Assembly (NCBI GenBank): GCA_963556695.1
Contig: CAUWAG010000003.1
Span: 7,254,001-7,318,000, forward strand
DNA: 64,000 nucleotides
Direction of reading: 5' to 3'
Source of the DNA: Anthostomella pinea
Taxonomy: Eukaryota; Ascomycota; Sordariomycetes; Xylariales; Xylariaceae
The notes below the pieces were generated by a model that saw only the letters and a list, made by a program, of their open reading frames with translations, was not told the DNA's origin and ran no database searches. The position numbers and the translations under genes were made by a program. Below are positions 12,201-23,743 of this stretch, piece by piece. Numbering within the stretch: the first letter of the stretch is position 1; each line of letters begins with the position of its first letter.

Positions 12201-12773
12201 TTACCACTCTTGGAAATTACGCACAGAATCAATGGGGATGGGGTACAGGTGGCCCCCTAAAATAATGGACCTCGGAACAGGGGCAGAAGTATTGTATCTC
12301 TTGACACGATAAGATACTTCGACTTCCTGAGATACTCCGACTTTCTGTTTTAAAAGGAAGACAGGCTATGCAATTTCTCGCGTAGGGAAGTGCGAGTCCT
12401 TATATACTGGTACTTGGCAGAGCTGCCTGCCGAAACCGGCCCCCGGTTCTTTATTTCAGGGGGTGAGGTGCCAGGCAGAACTGTGTGACGAGCCGTCTCA
12501 CCTATGAGGCTAAAGGGTTCTATAGGATTTATGTTCTGAGGTAAGTCAACACAAAGGACGATAGAGGCTTCTGTCAACTAGAAGGCACTCAGATACTGGG
12601 GCTTGGTCTGATCCAGGGGATCACTGAATAGTCGAGTCATCAGGAGATTTCTCCCACCTTAGGGTTGGCTAAGATGCTTAGATTAATCACTGAGATAGAG
12701 ACTGTCTATCTGTCTGGCTAAAATGTCTATCCTTATATATCCAATCTCTCCCTCACTGATGAGATGTGCTCAC
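6227..12773. other. Gene-poor region, left part
   Basis: About 6.5 kb without a convincing intact gene. Contents: a short GT/GTAT microsatellite near 7818-7850, several CACGTG boxes at 7280-7370, and many short open frames lacking domain motifs. Base composition is not strongly AT-skewed by eye, so heavy repeat-induced point mutation is not evident. Confidence 0.5.
9540..9917 (-). CDS. Doubtful reading frame with Cys-rich C-terminus
   Basis: An open frame of 125 codons, function unknown. The last 30 residues hold seven Cys in a compact pattern (CPHRGVCGCNG, then THCDHCTAHC), which could be a metal-binding or disulphide-bonded end of a small protein. The N-terminal half shows no signal peptide and no family motif, and no intron giving a better N-terminus was found. 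It may be a decayed fragment or chance. Confidence 0.2.
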   Translation of the reverse strand: MRTGRSNTQLRSNTTEAATPHQHLLEPLWCLCGLLAIMDATLLPPSHGILNEWMEFNTKPSHSTIHQICNHSRLSVCGNGLQGMVVPFTVLAEQPCPHRGVCGCNGNYVPGKATHCDHCTAHCNV

Positions 12774-13330
12774 TGTTGCTCGCGTGAGCAGACGTGAGCA
12801 ACTCTAGTCACGTGATCCTGGCTCCCTGGATCACTGGATCACGTGCCTGGATGCCCTGCGCTGTTTCGTGTTGTGCCCCCGTTCTGATTGGGTTCCCTCG
12901 TAGGTCATCCTTTTCCCTTCAGGCCTGCCAACGGGCCTGTGGTATTTGTTGGTTCGTAACAAACTGCCAGAGTCCGTGAGAAAATCCCCTAAGCAACCAG
13001 CCACACCACCAATTGCTCGCTTAATATCATGGTGAGAATTTATTACCATTAGTTCCTAAAGCTGCATAATAGGACCAAAAAAGGAAGCCATATCAAGAAT
13101 GTTTATATAGAACTATAAAGAATTGCTTGGTCTTTAATGTATTGTTGTTTATCTCAACGGAATAATACCTCTTTATGGAGGATACTCGATTGAAGGTTAT
13201 GGGGGGTTTTTCGTGGTGTGACGGCCGTCACCCAGTGACCCTCCGGCGACACAATGGTCCTTGGATATATCTCCCCATAGACAGCAGAGTTTCTCTCTTC
13301 CTTTCTTTCTTTTCTTCCTTGGCATTAATC
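12774..13330 (+). mobile_element. Possible solo LTR or LTR fragment of a retrotransposon
   Basis: The segment begins TGTTG, contains a 10-bp perfect inverted repeat (CACGTGATCC 12809-12818 / GGATCACGTG 12836-12845), has a polypyrimidine tract near its right end (TTTCTTTCTTTTCTTCC), and is followed directly by TGGTATCA (13331-13338). TGGTATCA resembles the primer-binding site next to the 5' LTR of Ty1/copia elements. No second LTR copy, target-site duplication, gag or pol remnant was found in the window. Boundaries are guesses. Confidence 0.3.
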
Positions 13331-13860
13331 TGGTATCAATAGAGTAACTTCTGCTTCGCTGTTGGCTCTGTCCCAGCTCCAGTACACTCGCCGTGACACG
13401 TGGACTCTGCCTGGGGGTACTAACAACAAGTCGTAGTAGGTAGAAGGTAGACGTTCCACAGCATCAGTCCTTCGAAGGTCCACTGGGCGATCCCACGAAT
13501 GCAATGGCAGCGTCTCACCTCAAGACGCGTACAAGATACGGTACCACCAGCAATACTAGTAAAGGTGCATACGATAGATAGCCTTATGCTTTCTTTCCTT
13601 TCTCTTTCTCGGCTAAATTGTAGAGACCATATAAAAGTCGAATAGCAGCCACGTTGCCTCCACTTGAGGTACCATCAAGGTAGGTGCTGATATTTACTGA
13701 GCATCGTAAAACACTTCAATTGTTCATTGGCTCATTACGGCTGACCGAGGAGTGCCAGACGCAAGATCTGGACTCGGTGACGGCTGAAAATCTGCTGAGA
13801 AGCCCCTCAATCCTCGCTCTCGCTTCCTACCCGAGGTCTCTTGCTGATGAGCTTCTTCTA

Positions 13861-14098
13861 TCCCTTTGAGATCGTGATGTGACCAAGGTCTCAGCTCCGT
13901 CTCTACGTCTCCCGCGATGCCAATTTCCTCACCCGTTTGCTACTTTAAGCCATATATCTTACTTCCGATCAGTGTATGTTTCAATACATTACGACTGGAT
14001 ATTTACCCGAGATTGAGTAACAGGAAGAAGCCCTGCACTTGATCTGATTCGCCCTAAAAAGAAAGCTCAGACCTTGGTAACATCACGATCTCAAGGGA
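13861..14098. mobile_element. MITE-like element with about 35-bp terminal inverted repeats
   Basis: Bases 13861-13896 and the reverse complement of 14064-14098 match over 35 positions apart from one single-base length difference and two substitutions. The shared core is GAGATCGTGATGT and ACCAAGGTCT. The 238-bp unit holds no open frame of note, as expected for a non-autonomous DNA transposon. No clear target-site duplication is seen beside the repeats. Alternatively the arms could form a transcribed hairpin. Confidence 0.5.
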
Positions 14099-16521
14099 GT
14101 ACGACATGTCTAATCATCCCTAGGCTTGGAGTTTCCAGTGCCCGTGCGGTATCGTGTGGTCACAGGGGTCAAAAGGTGTGGCAGGCCTAGCTGTACTCAG
14201 TATGGTGTTTGTGCTTAGCCGGCGTGCCCAACCAAATCACGCCAGTGACAACGAGGTAGCGATTGCGAGGCCCGTAGTTATCCGTAGAGCTTCGTATTGC
14301 TTGCCAATCGGGAACAGTCCAATAGGTATTCTGTGAGTGTTTGGGACGCTGTATGCGTTTGCCGAGGACGATATTCGTGATGAGCACGATGCTGCCCTGT
14401 CGAAGACCACCTACGCCGCTATGGTAGGAAGCAGAATTCGTCCGATGCTTACGTGGAGGTCGATATATCACAAATTACAATGCAGCTGAGCCGTTTTCAA
14501 TAACTGTTGCAGTCTGTTGCTACCTTACCGCATGATGAACAATACCAAATCGACCCCGTACGTGTCACCTTCTGCATGGCCGCTGTTCATTGCCGAAATC
14601 AGTGTTCTCCTGACACAACGCGCTATAAATTCCATATCCAACTATGGGACTCCGGGCGGTACGTCGGACGATCAATGTGCCCACCAGGACCAAGATCATG
14701 TTCGAGGACCTTGCGACGCAAGTGGAGGCCGTCAGCGGTATTGACTTGGCGTGCCTAGGAGCGACTGTGGGAGAAATAGGGCTGGGTTTTGCTTCAGGGG
14801 TTCTCGGAACACGGTCCCGGTAGGAGCAGAAACCCATCCAACTTTTTGTAGCATCAGATATCTAGCAGCATGCTTCGATATTCACTAGGAGAGGTGTTTC
14901 TGAAAATCAGACAAGGATGACTTGATTGAATATATTCCTTCTAGATGATGTCTATGCTGACTTCGTATTGAAGCCGGCGGTATCAGATATAAACTCGGGG
15001 TACTTCGACCCCTGAATTGACTCCTGAGGGCTTCTCGGGGCCTCCAAGAAGAGACCAACCAGCAATGCAAACTTCCAAGGTTGTCAAATATCGCCGCCCA
15101 CCTATCGAGTTCGCTAACGGCAACTATTGTTTGGCACCCGTGGCCGAAGTCATTAAGACCACAGGCTAATGGTAGCTAGTAAGTAAGCAGCAGGAATAGC
15201 TTCATTAACTAACGTAGCTTCATTAACTAACAGAGGAGCAAGCTCCCCCGCTCAAGGTCCTTTGGGCCACAACTTAAGAAGAAGTGACTGGCTGGTAAAG
15301 CGTGGCATCACCGATGTTTCTTCCTGGAAGGTCTCCAACCCAAGAACCTACATGATCCTGTGAACATCCTTTGCATTACTCGTCAGGTCTCCAATGGCAT
15401 TTGACCCAGCTCTTCAGTCGTTCCTCCTTCAGGAACAAGTAGAAGGCGGGAACCAAATAGATGCCCCCGATCCAGAAGTCCGGATGACTTCAAAACTGGG
15501 TCAAGGCTATTGGAGCCCTGGAGCTGAAGAGTAGCCAACAGTAACAGTTGGCATCCAAAAGTACAAACATCGAGAGCCGCGACCCCCATGACCCCACCGA
15601 TAACCTGGTAGACTACACCTAGGGGGGCCTCTCGTTGGGGGTGTCTGTCTATATAAGGTACGGACAAGCAAGCATCGCTGCATTTGGGACCTCGAGAGCC
15701 AAGGTAGGCATTGACTGTACTTGACAACAACGCGACGGTTGCATAGAGTTGACCTGTCGAACTGAACAAGCTGCGCAACCTGCCAACATGGTCCAAGAGA
15801 CTTCAAGCCGTGGTACCGGGACGTCTCAGGATCTCACACTTGGCTGTAAGATCGTGAAGCGTCTAGGCCACGATGACAAGAATATTGCAATACCTGCAGT
15901 TATGCAGCCACACATGCAACTCTGACAGTTGCAGCACAGCTGACATAGATATGTGATGTGAGCCCAGGTAGGCTGCATATAAGGGGGTAAGGGGTAGGGG
16001 GCATGGGGGGTATAACAAGCTGGGCCGGAGTATAGCTGACATGTACCCCGCACTGGGCTAAGAACAGTGCGTAATACTGTAAGCGGTCCGTGGTCCGTAG
16101 TCCGTACCTTAGTCAAGGGGATAGATACCCCTTTGCTTAAGTAAACATTGAATTGCGGCATCGAGCATCAACATTGAATTCAGGAACAACTTGAAGTAAC
16201 TGGACTGGACTAGGGAGAACTCGCATAGGTCAAACTGAAGCCCTGGTCTTCTACCAAGTCAATTGGTGTTTTGACGCACAGGAACAAAGTGGGACATCAG
16301 GCTTGAAACAGCGGCTGCTGGTTGGCATTCGTCTCCCAACGTTGAACCATCCCCCATCAACAACAACACCAACACCAACACCAACCAACCACCAGCAGCC
16401 GGGACAGTAAGTCAGCGGCAGCCCTCTGCCTCCTGGACCGATCCCACTTCGATCAAGAGCAACCACCCCCTACCAGAAACATCCTTGGCAATAGCAGCGA
16501 GCTCAACACACCACACACATC
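14099..16521. other. Gene-poor region, right part
   Basis: No intact gene. It contains an 18-bp tandem duplication (see 15197-15232) and, on the minus strand at about 15380-15800, stretches that read like hydrophobic protein segments in shifting frames with stops (for example DFWIGGIYLVPAFYLF), perhaps a very old membrane-protein pseudogene. CAA/CAC-rich sequence at 16350-16400 probably belongs to the 5' leader of the next gene. Confidence 0.35.
15197..15232. repeat. 18-bp tandem duplication
   Basis: Two adjacent copies of TAGCTTCATTAACTAAC followed by G or A. It lies in non-coding sequence and no function is apparent. Confidence 0.85.
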
Positions 16522-17893
16522 ATGGCGGAGACCAAGGCGTCGTACTCGACTGACCCCGCCCTGTACGTCTACACCTCGCTCACGGCCGGTTCCTCGCACA
16601 TTGTGACCGCCACGTCACGGCTCGAGACCATCCTGCGCGCCAACCGGGTCCCCTTCAAGGCCCTCGACCTCGCTACCGACGAGAAGGCACGCATGCTATG
16701 GGGGCGAAGGGCTGGCAAGGACGAGGGCGGCCGCGTGCGCAAGCTGCCCGCCCTGGTGCAGATGGGGCTCGTCGTCGGTGTAGGTCTATCTCTACCTCTC
16801 TACTTCCCTTTTCACGACACGAGGGCTGACAGACAATACACGGAAACAGGACCTGGTGGAGATCGAGGACTGGAACGAGTACGGCGAGCTGAAGCAGCAC
16901 GTAAAGATCTACTACGACGAGTTCACGATACCGCCCAAGGGCGCCGCCCCGCCGCTCAACCTCCTCAAGAAGACCGTGGCCAACTCGACGGCCGTGGCCG
17001 CCTCCAAAGCCGCCGCGCCGGCTGCCTCATCCTCATCCGCATCCGCGAGCAAAACTACATCATCCGCACCTCCTCCGCCCCCGGCGGCGCCTCCCCTACC
17101 CACCGAGAAGACCAAGATCCCGCCGTCCTCCTCTACAAATGATGGCACAGCAGCACAGAAGGCCGGGGGTGCGGTAGCCACGGCAGCGAACGCCGCTGCC
17201 AACGCCGCTGCGAGTGCCGCGCAGGCTACCCGTAGCATCGCCGAGGAGGCGGCTGCCAAGGCGAAACAGATACACCTCAATACCCTGCGCGAGAAGGTGT
17301 ACGGGAAGAAGGACGACACCACGGAAAACAAAGCCAAAGAAGGAGCCAAAGACAAAGACAAAACCGCCACAACACCAGCCGCAGCAGGAGACGAAGACAA
17401 GAGAGAAACACCCACCCCGGACTCAGCTCCTGCCATCACCGAAGGCATGAGCGCGCTCGCGATCGCCCCGCCGTCCACGCCCAGCAAGGCCGCCGGCGAG
17501 GCGGGCCTGCAGTCGCCAACGACGGGCACGTGGCGGGCCGGGGTCCCCGCGGACGGCGTCCTGCGGCCGCTGCTGCAGAGCCCGACGAGCGGGACGTGGA
17601 AGCCGGACCAGGGCGCGCCGGCGGGAAAGAGCGCTGCGGTCGAGAAGGGGGAGAAGGATAAGGTGGGGGGTGAGGAGAGTGAGGAGGATGAAGATGAAGA
17701 AGATGAAGAAGATGAGGACGAGGACGAGGACGAGGACGAGGATGAAGATGAAGATGAAGATGAAGATGAAGATGAAGATGAAGATGAAGATGAAGATGAA
17801 GATGAAGATGAAGATGAAGATGAAGATCAGGAGGGTGGAAGTGGTGAACAGGGGAAGAAGAGTACGGCGAAGGAGACGGAAGGCAAGGCCTGA
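16522..17893 (+). CDS. SH3BGR-like thioredoxin-fold protein with polyacidic C-terminus
   Basis: Two exons, 16522..16779 and 16850..17893, joined in phase 0 across a 70-nt GTAGGT...ACAG intron; 433 residues. Residues 1 to about 115 match the SH3-domain-binding glutamic-acid-rich (SH3BGR) family, a glutaredoxin-like fold lacking the CxxC redox motif: ALYVYTSLTAG, ILRANRVPFKALDLATDEKA, RKLPALVQMG, DLVEIEDWNEYGELK. The middle is Ala/Ser/Pro/Lys-rich low complexity, with a region of small helices (AANAAANAAASAAQ). Two copies of a short motif follow (SPTTGTWRAG / SPTSGTWKPD). Residues about 380-415 are almost entirely Asp-Glu, encoded by a hexanucleotide repeat. Function in fungi is unsettled; probably a cytosolic or nuclear adaptor (inference). 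Confidence 0.85.
17741..17826 (+). repeat. (GATGAA)n hexanucleotide microsatellite coding poly(Asp-Glu)
   Basis: Fourteen nearly perfect copies of GATGAA, preceded by GAGGAC-type copies from about 17702. It lies inside the coding region of the SH3BGR-like gene. Changes by whole units keep the frame. Confidence 0.95.
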
Positions 17894-18080
17894 GAAGACA
17901 GGGTCTTGGTTCCGCAGTGGATGGACTATGTGCGCCTTCAGGGAAAGGGGCCTTCCCAGGTGACCGTCAATGTCAGATACCAGTTGTCGAGTCGCAGTAG
18001 ATGAGATTCGGACAGATGTCATGCCGATGAATCACGTTCTCACTGGTGATGCTTGAGCGGGAAGATAGAGTACAAAGATC

Positions 18081-18086
18081 AATAAA
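18081..18086 (+). terminator. Poly(A) signal AATAAA
   Basis: A canonical AATAAA lies 188 nt after the stop of the SH3BGR-like gene, in the short gap before the convergent PEX6 stop at 18147. Motif and position only. Confidence 0.4.
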
Positions 18087-18146
18087 GATATGTATTACTT
18101 TCATATACACAGACGACACGGATCGTCCCATGCTGCCTGTTGATAT

Positions 18147-21100
18147 CTAACCTTCATACAGTCCATCGTCGTCACTCGCAGTCCCATCCTGGAACCGAGC
18201 GACCGCCTTGCCCTTCCCCTTGGCCCTCCCATTCACACTGCCATAACTCGCATATTCATCCCCGTCGTCCTCCCCATCGCTGCCCGGGGCCACGGCCTTG
18301 CCCTTCCCCTTTCCCACCGCCACAGCCTTACCCTTTCCCTTCCCGGCTTTCGACGACGGCCTTGCGCCCTCAGCCATGGGGTTGGGCGTGGACGCAGCTG
18401 CGGACACGGGCGTCGTCCTCGCGGCCTGGCCCTGCTCTTGTTTCCGCTCTCCCCGGCCGCCCTCAAAGGTAGCGCGCACCTTCTCGTAGTGCGCCAGCTC
18501 GCCGGCGCTGACGCTGGGGATGAGCTCGCGGTTGGCGTCGAGGAAGTCCTGCTCCGTCACCATGACGGCGATGTCCTCGGGCGCGGCGTGGTGGTCGAAG
18601 AAGTTGGCGACTGAGACGGGGTGCCGACCCGTCGCCCCGGGGTCGGCGTTCAGGGCCCGGATCTTGGCGTCGACTAAGGAGGCCTGCCGTGTCACGGCCT
18701 TGAGCATGGCGTCGCTGCACAGCGCGTAGAAGTCCGCGCCCGTGTAGGTGAAGGGCAGATGTTCGGCCACGCTGGGCAGCGAGACGGAGGGATGGAGGGT
18801 GAATCTGAAGAGGTTCGGATTAGCATTATGGCTTTTCCCGGCGGTTTGAGAACGGAGCAGGAACTTGCTTTCTCGTCAGGGCTTCCATGATCGTGAGTTG
18901 CTTGCCGTGTGTGTCGGAAACTCCCAGGTACAGCATCTTGTCGAATCGCCCGGGACGCAGCAGAGCCTGGTCAAGCAGGTCCGGCCGGTTCGTTGCGCCA
19001 ATGACAAAGACGCCTCCTCCACCATCATCGCCGCCAGACATGCCGTCCAGTTCGGCCAAGAGCTGCGACACGATTCGGTCCATGACGCCTCCACTGTCTC
19101 CCTGGTTTCCTCGTTTCGGAGCAACGGAGTCAAGCTCGTCAAAAAAGACGACGCAGGGCCGGGCATCCCGAGCGCGCTGAAAGACTCGGCGGACATTCGC
19201 CTCAGATTCTCCAATATACATGTTGAGCAGTTCCGGACCCTTGACGCTGAAGAAGTTCAAGCTGTACTCCGTCGCGATAGCCTTGGCCAAGAGAGTCTTG
19301 CCCGTGCCCGGAGGTCCATAGAATAGAATACCGGAGCGCTTCTTCATTCCCTTGGCGAACAACTCAGGTCTCTCGAGAGGCAGTTGGATGGTTTCCATGA
19401 CTGCCTCCTTGACGTTATTAAGGCCACCGACATCATCCCACGTAACATTGGGGATCTTCGGTGCGCCAATGGCGTCTGCAAAGTTCTTCCTCGCGGCGTC
19501 CACAGCGATGTCGAAATCAAGCTTAGTTAAGCACCTCGCCGATGACCCGCCCGCCACTTGAATGTCACGAACCGTGATTTCAGAGTTTTCATCCGAGGCT
19601 TTCGTTGACAGGCATTCAAGGCGTGTATCTCGTGCGACCATCGCCCTCTCCACGACGTCAACCAGGTCGCCGGCAACAAGGGCTGCGGTCTTGATGGCAA
19701 CACCGCTCAACTCCACTTCAGGGGCCAGGGATACGCCCCGGCCTTCTATGATGGTGCGCAAAATGCCCTCACGCTCACCCTCGTCAGGGGCACTCATCTC
19801 GAGCTCATGCGTAAACAGCCCCCGCACTCCGTCTGGCACCTTGTCAACTTCGGTCGTGGTCGCGACCAGTACTCTGGCATCGGCAAGGACCTCCTTCATC
19901 GCCGTGACCATCCGGTCCGCGGTAAGTGCTTCGACATGTCGAATGAGTAGGGCGCAGCATTCTGGTCCACAGCTCATGGCGCGGTCTGCGCGAGCTTTCA
20001 GGAAACCTTCGGTCTTCATGTCACTGCCTCCAGCCCCACTTTCATTGACAATATCGTAGGCATCGATAGTGAACGTATGAAGGCCGATATCCGAGCAGGC
20101 ACCAGCTGCTACCGTTGCTTTTCCAATATTGCGTTGTGTCGAAACGAGGAGCACTGCTATAGGAGGCATCTTCAGATGGACAGCCCGCTTGCTAGTGGCA
20201 GCTGCCATGAGCTCTCTCAACCGCCTTCTGAGAGGTGATGTGAATCTTTGCGGCGGTTGCTGGGCTGTCGGGGCCAGCGTGCCGGATATAGGTTGGGGCA
20301 TGTCTTCAATACCAAGGTAAAATTGCCAGTTGCTGTCCTTCGTGCCTGGGAGAGAACTTATGCTGCTGCCAGACTGAGCGATCTGGGTTGATGAGGTTTC
20401 AACACATGCAACGCCTCCCCATATGTCCTCATCTTCCTCATCTTCTGCGGCTTCCGGTTTCTGCCTCACAACATGGGCAATCTTGAACCAAGCCAGGGAA
20501 TCTGGCTTGGATCTGTCTCCTCCGCTAGTAGACTTGCTCGAGGCTGCGATTGCTAGCAGGTCGTCAACCGCAAGTCCATCATTTGAGCCAGCCGCCTCTT
20601 GGAGCGTTCTCCCTAACCGCGTGTCGATTGGTATGCCGATAAGATCGCCGGACTGGACCACGCGCGTGCCTCGGGCGAAATGACTTTTCAGACCGCCTAA
20701 AATAGCTGTCTGAAGTGCCTTCTCCGATGACATTGGCGTTCGTATCTGCTGAATGGTGATATCACGGGCATACGGAGGGTGAGACGAGCCAGTGATCTTT
20801 GCTTGGCCCGGCCTCGTGGGATATGCCGATCTCTTCAGAGGTGACAGGCGAACATAAGGCGTGTTCTCCAAGTTGGCAAGCAAAAGGGGTGACATGAATG
20901 CGCCGGGCCCTGAAGGCTTTTGGATCTGAGAATCGAAGAAGGACAATCGCCGGCCACCGACTTCACGCTTGGAGCTTGGGATTCTGGTCATCGGCCGACG
21001 GGAGTAGCCCTCAGGCAGGCCGTAGACCTTGGCTGGCCGCCACATAGGCTCTTCTTCAGGTTGCCCAAAACTCCCAAGACCAAACAGACCAATGCCATTA

Positions 21101-22496
21101 GTAGGCGGTTCCTCGGCTGCCTCGATGCGGACCCAGTCCCCAGAGAAGCACCCTATCCGGGTCAACGAGGCAATGTCGACATACACACGCGCCTCTTCGT
21201 CGTCCTCAGCATTTGGCTTGGGGTGGAGCAAGTCAGAGGGGATGGGGCTCATAAGGCCGTTGGCTTTGAATAGGCGACCCTTTGGACGATCAGGGCGAGC
21301 AGTGGTTGCGGTGAAGCTAGAGAAGACAGATCCAGGTGTATTTATGCCGTTTGTTCTCCTGCCGCGCCCAATGGTCATCGGTGTCCCTGGCTGTAGTGTA
21401 GAGACACCGCTTGCATTTGTAGCAGGCAAGGCAGGTGCCTGAAGAGATATCATGTCATCCATCGAATCATCCGAGAGATCATCTTCGTTCTCAAGTTCGG
21501 AAACCTCGGTCTCGGTTTCCGTCGCAAAGTCCGATGCGTCGTTTGGCGCATCGGTCTTGTAGCGCTCTTCAGCAGCAGAGTAGAATTGGTCATTTGCAGT
21601 ATCTTCATCGTCCTGATCCGCTCCGTTGAGAGCTTTGACCGGGGCCATAGAAGTACGATCCTGCTTAGACTGAGCATGGCCTCTCGTCAAGATAATCTTG
21701 GTACTCGGGACCAGAACGCCCTGGGCCACGGGTTCGCATAAAGCCACCTTCCCGGGCGCAGAAGGGACATGCGTGATGGGATGTGGTGCCAGTGGCAGGG
21801 GAAATAGATCTCCAGTGTGGACAACCTTAAGCGTGCCTAGAGCGACACGTAGTGCAGCGGCAAGGCGGTCAGCAGGAGTGTCACGGGCAGCTACTCCTTT
21901 CCCTTTGCCGGGAGGATGGTCTCTGAAGAAAGTTCCTTCTCCGTTCTCCAATCTCTTCACGAGGTCACTTTCAAGGTTGACAAAGACGGTATCCAAAGCC
22001 AAAGCAGCCACGTCAAGCACATGTATCTCGATACCACTTCTGCTATGGCTAGACATCTTGGACGGGGCAATCTGCTGCAATGTCGTCGCAAAGCTCTGCA
22101 GGGCTAACGAGGACGGGGAGAACTGAAGGGTCGAGTGTGCAAGGGCGGTCGACTTGGCAATGGGTACTATGGTCCAGTTCGTCTGATGACGGCTCGCGTT
22201 GGGGGCCCACGGCGCAATGGCAACATGATGAAGGTCGGGGGTACGGCTGGGGTTCTCGACTTCGGTTGACTCTGTCACATCCAACTTGATTAGACTTGAA
22301 GGTCTGTGGATATCTCTCAGCACTTACCATGTTGTAAGTGCGGGAACAGATCCGCGAACAGGTCGTCGGACAAGATGCCAATATCCCCTTTTACATGATC
22401 GTCCAAGACCAGTCGCGCCGATATTGACGGTTTGTCCTGCCTCCTTCTCCGTCTTCGCTTCCGATTCGGAGCTTGGACACGGTTTGGCGTGGCCAT
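18147..22496 (-). CDS. PEX6: Peroxin-6, AAA+ ATPase of the peroxisomal exportomer
   Basis: With Pex1, Pex6 forms the hexamer that extracts ubiquitinated Pex5 from the peroxisome membrane. Three exons: 22496..22328, 22271..18869 and 18804..18147 (1,409 residues, within the usual fungal range). The N-terminus is basic (RKRRRRRRQ) and reads KGDIGILSDDLFADLFPH. The D1 ATPase is degenerate (TQRNIGKAT in place of a canonical P-loop, no acidic Walker B), as known for this family. D2 is intact: Walker A GPPGTGKT (about residue 1042), Walker B VVFFDELD (about 1100), NRPDLLDQALLRPGRFD. Intron 1 is 56 nt GT-AG. Intron 2 (18868..18805) has a GC donor (AA|GCAAGT...CTTCAG), and only this junction restores RKFTLHPSV in frame. 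The C-terminal tail is Lys/Gly/Ala-rich low complexity. It converges on the SH3BGR-like gene. Confidence 0.96.
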
Positions 22497-23743
22497 GACG
22501 GCGGACTGCTGGCTGTTTCGCTGCTCGTTCTGCCTGGTATGAAGTTTGGGAGGGAATGCGCCAGCATGGGTTCTTTAGAAATCAAGGCCCCGCGGTACGC
22601 GTGGTGGGATCCATTGGAAGGCGAGAAGAGTCGCGGGGAACTGCAGTATCTCTTGAGTATAGGTAGTGTGAAGCAAAGACTCTGGTTTAATCACGCAGCA
22701 ACACTTGAGCTGGCAGTAAGAAGTGAACAGTCCCAAGTCTGGTCGTTATGGTGCATCGTCGGCTCTGGCTGGCGGTTGCTAAAGGGCCAAGACAGAGAAT
22801 CGGCCGAGGCAATGCGCATCGCGGGCGGGACCTCAGCAGCTTCCAATTCCATTGTGGAGCCCCGGGATGCTGCTCATTGCTAGGCTTGTAAGTTGTCGCA
22901 CTGCAGGGTAGTCTCGCTTGTGCTTGTGCTTGTGCACGTCGCATTTCACTAACCCAAGACTCGAGAGAATCTATGTTCCGCCCGGCACCACCATAATTGT
23001 AGACCAGAGTCAAGAACCTGTCCAAATAGCAACTCAAATCATTCATATTCTTTTACATCCAGCCTCTTCATATAGGTAAGCGAAACTTCTTCGGGAGATT
23101 ATGGTTTCGTCAACTCCGACTGGTCTTCGAAAACAAGGACCTATCCTGGATTGCACGCCACCATGGCTGCTGCACTGCTGCATGGCTGCATGGATGCCAT
23201 GAAACCAATGGCTGAAATCCACATTCACATGTGTTTTCTGACAAGTGCGCCGGCTGCATGTTGACGTAGTTCTCCGCATCAGAGGATTCTCTAACAACCC
23301 TAGCAGGCCACCCATTGGCACCTCTCAGGCCTTCACAATAACAACAGTACGCTTGTGTCGGTGAAGACATGGAGTCGGGTTCCAATGTCCTGGGATTGCT
23401 GACATTTTCTTGGAAGTGGCCACACACCAGCACACCTGCAATGTCCAAGATGGACACTCTTTCTTCCCTAATCGCATGTGCTTTTCATGGCAATTCGGGT
23501 CATTGTTCTTGACAAGTTTAAAGCCGCCATTCTCTACTACATATCTGAACCGAACCATTGATGTCCTGACTCTCGAAATCCACAGTATTGACTTTCCGGG
23601 TGCCCCTTAGTCCCAACGGGAGGCCGAAGATTAGGGAGATTGCGACGATTCAACCCTCCCGAATCTTGATCAATTAACCATCCCGCATCCCTTCCAATGC
23701 GAATGAGTGACCACCCGAGGAATCGATAATCGATCCCGTCGCC
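22497..23743. other. Divergent promoter region between PEX6 and the steryl-ester lipase
   Basis: 1.25 kb between two start codons on opposite strands. Both genes probably draw their promoters from it. Open frames here have no recognisable product and no other structure stands out. Confidence 0.45.

Noticed and set aside
6227..16521. Repeat-induced point mutation as the cause of the gene-poor block
   Set aside because: No strong AT excess or TpA enrichment is apparent by eye; composition indices would be needed.
17423..18022. Minus-strand frame rich in Ile-Phe across the GATGAA repeat
   Set aside because: It is the antisense image of the Asp-Glu repeat, with no start context and overlapping a well-supported gene.
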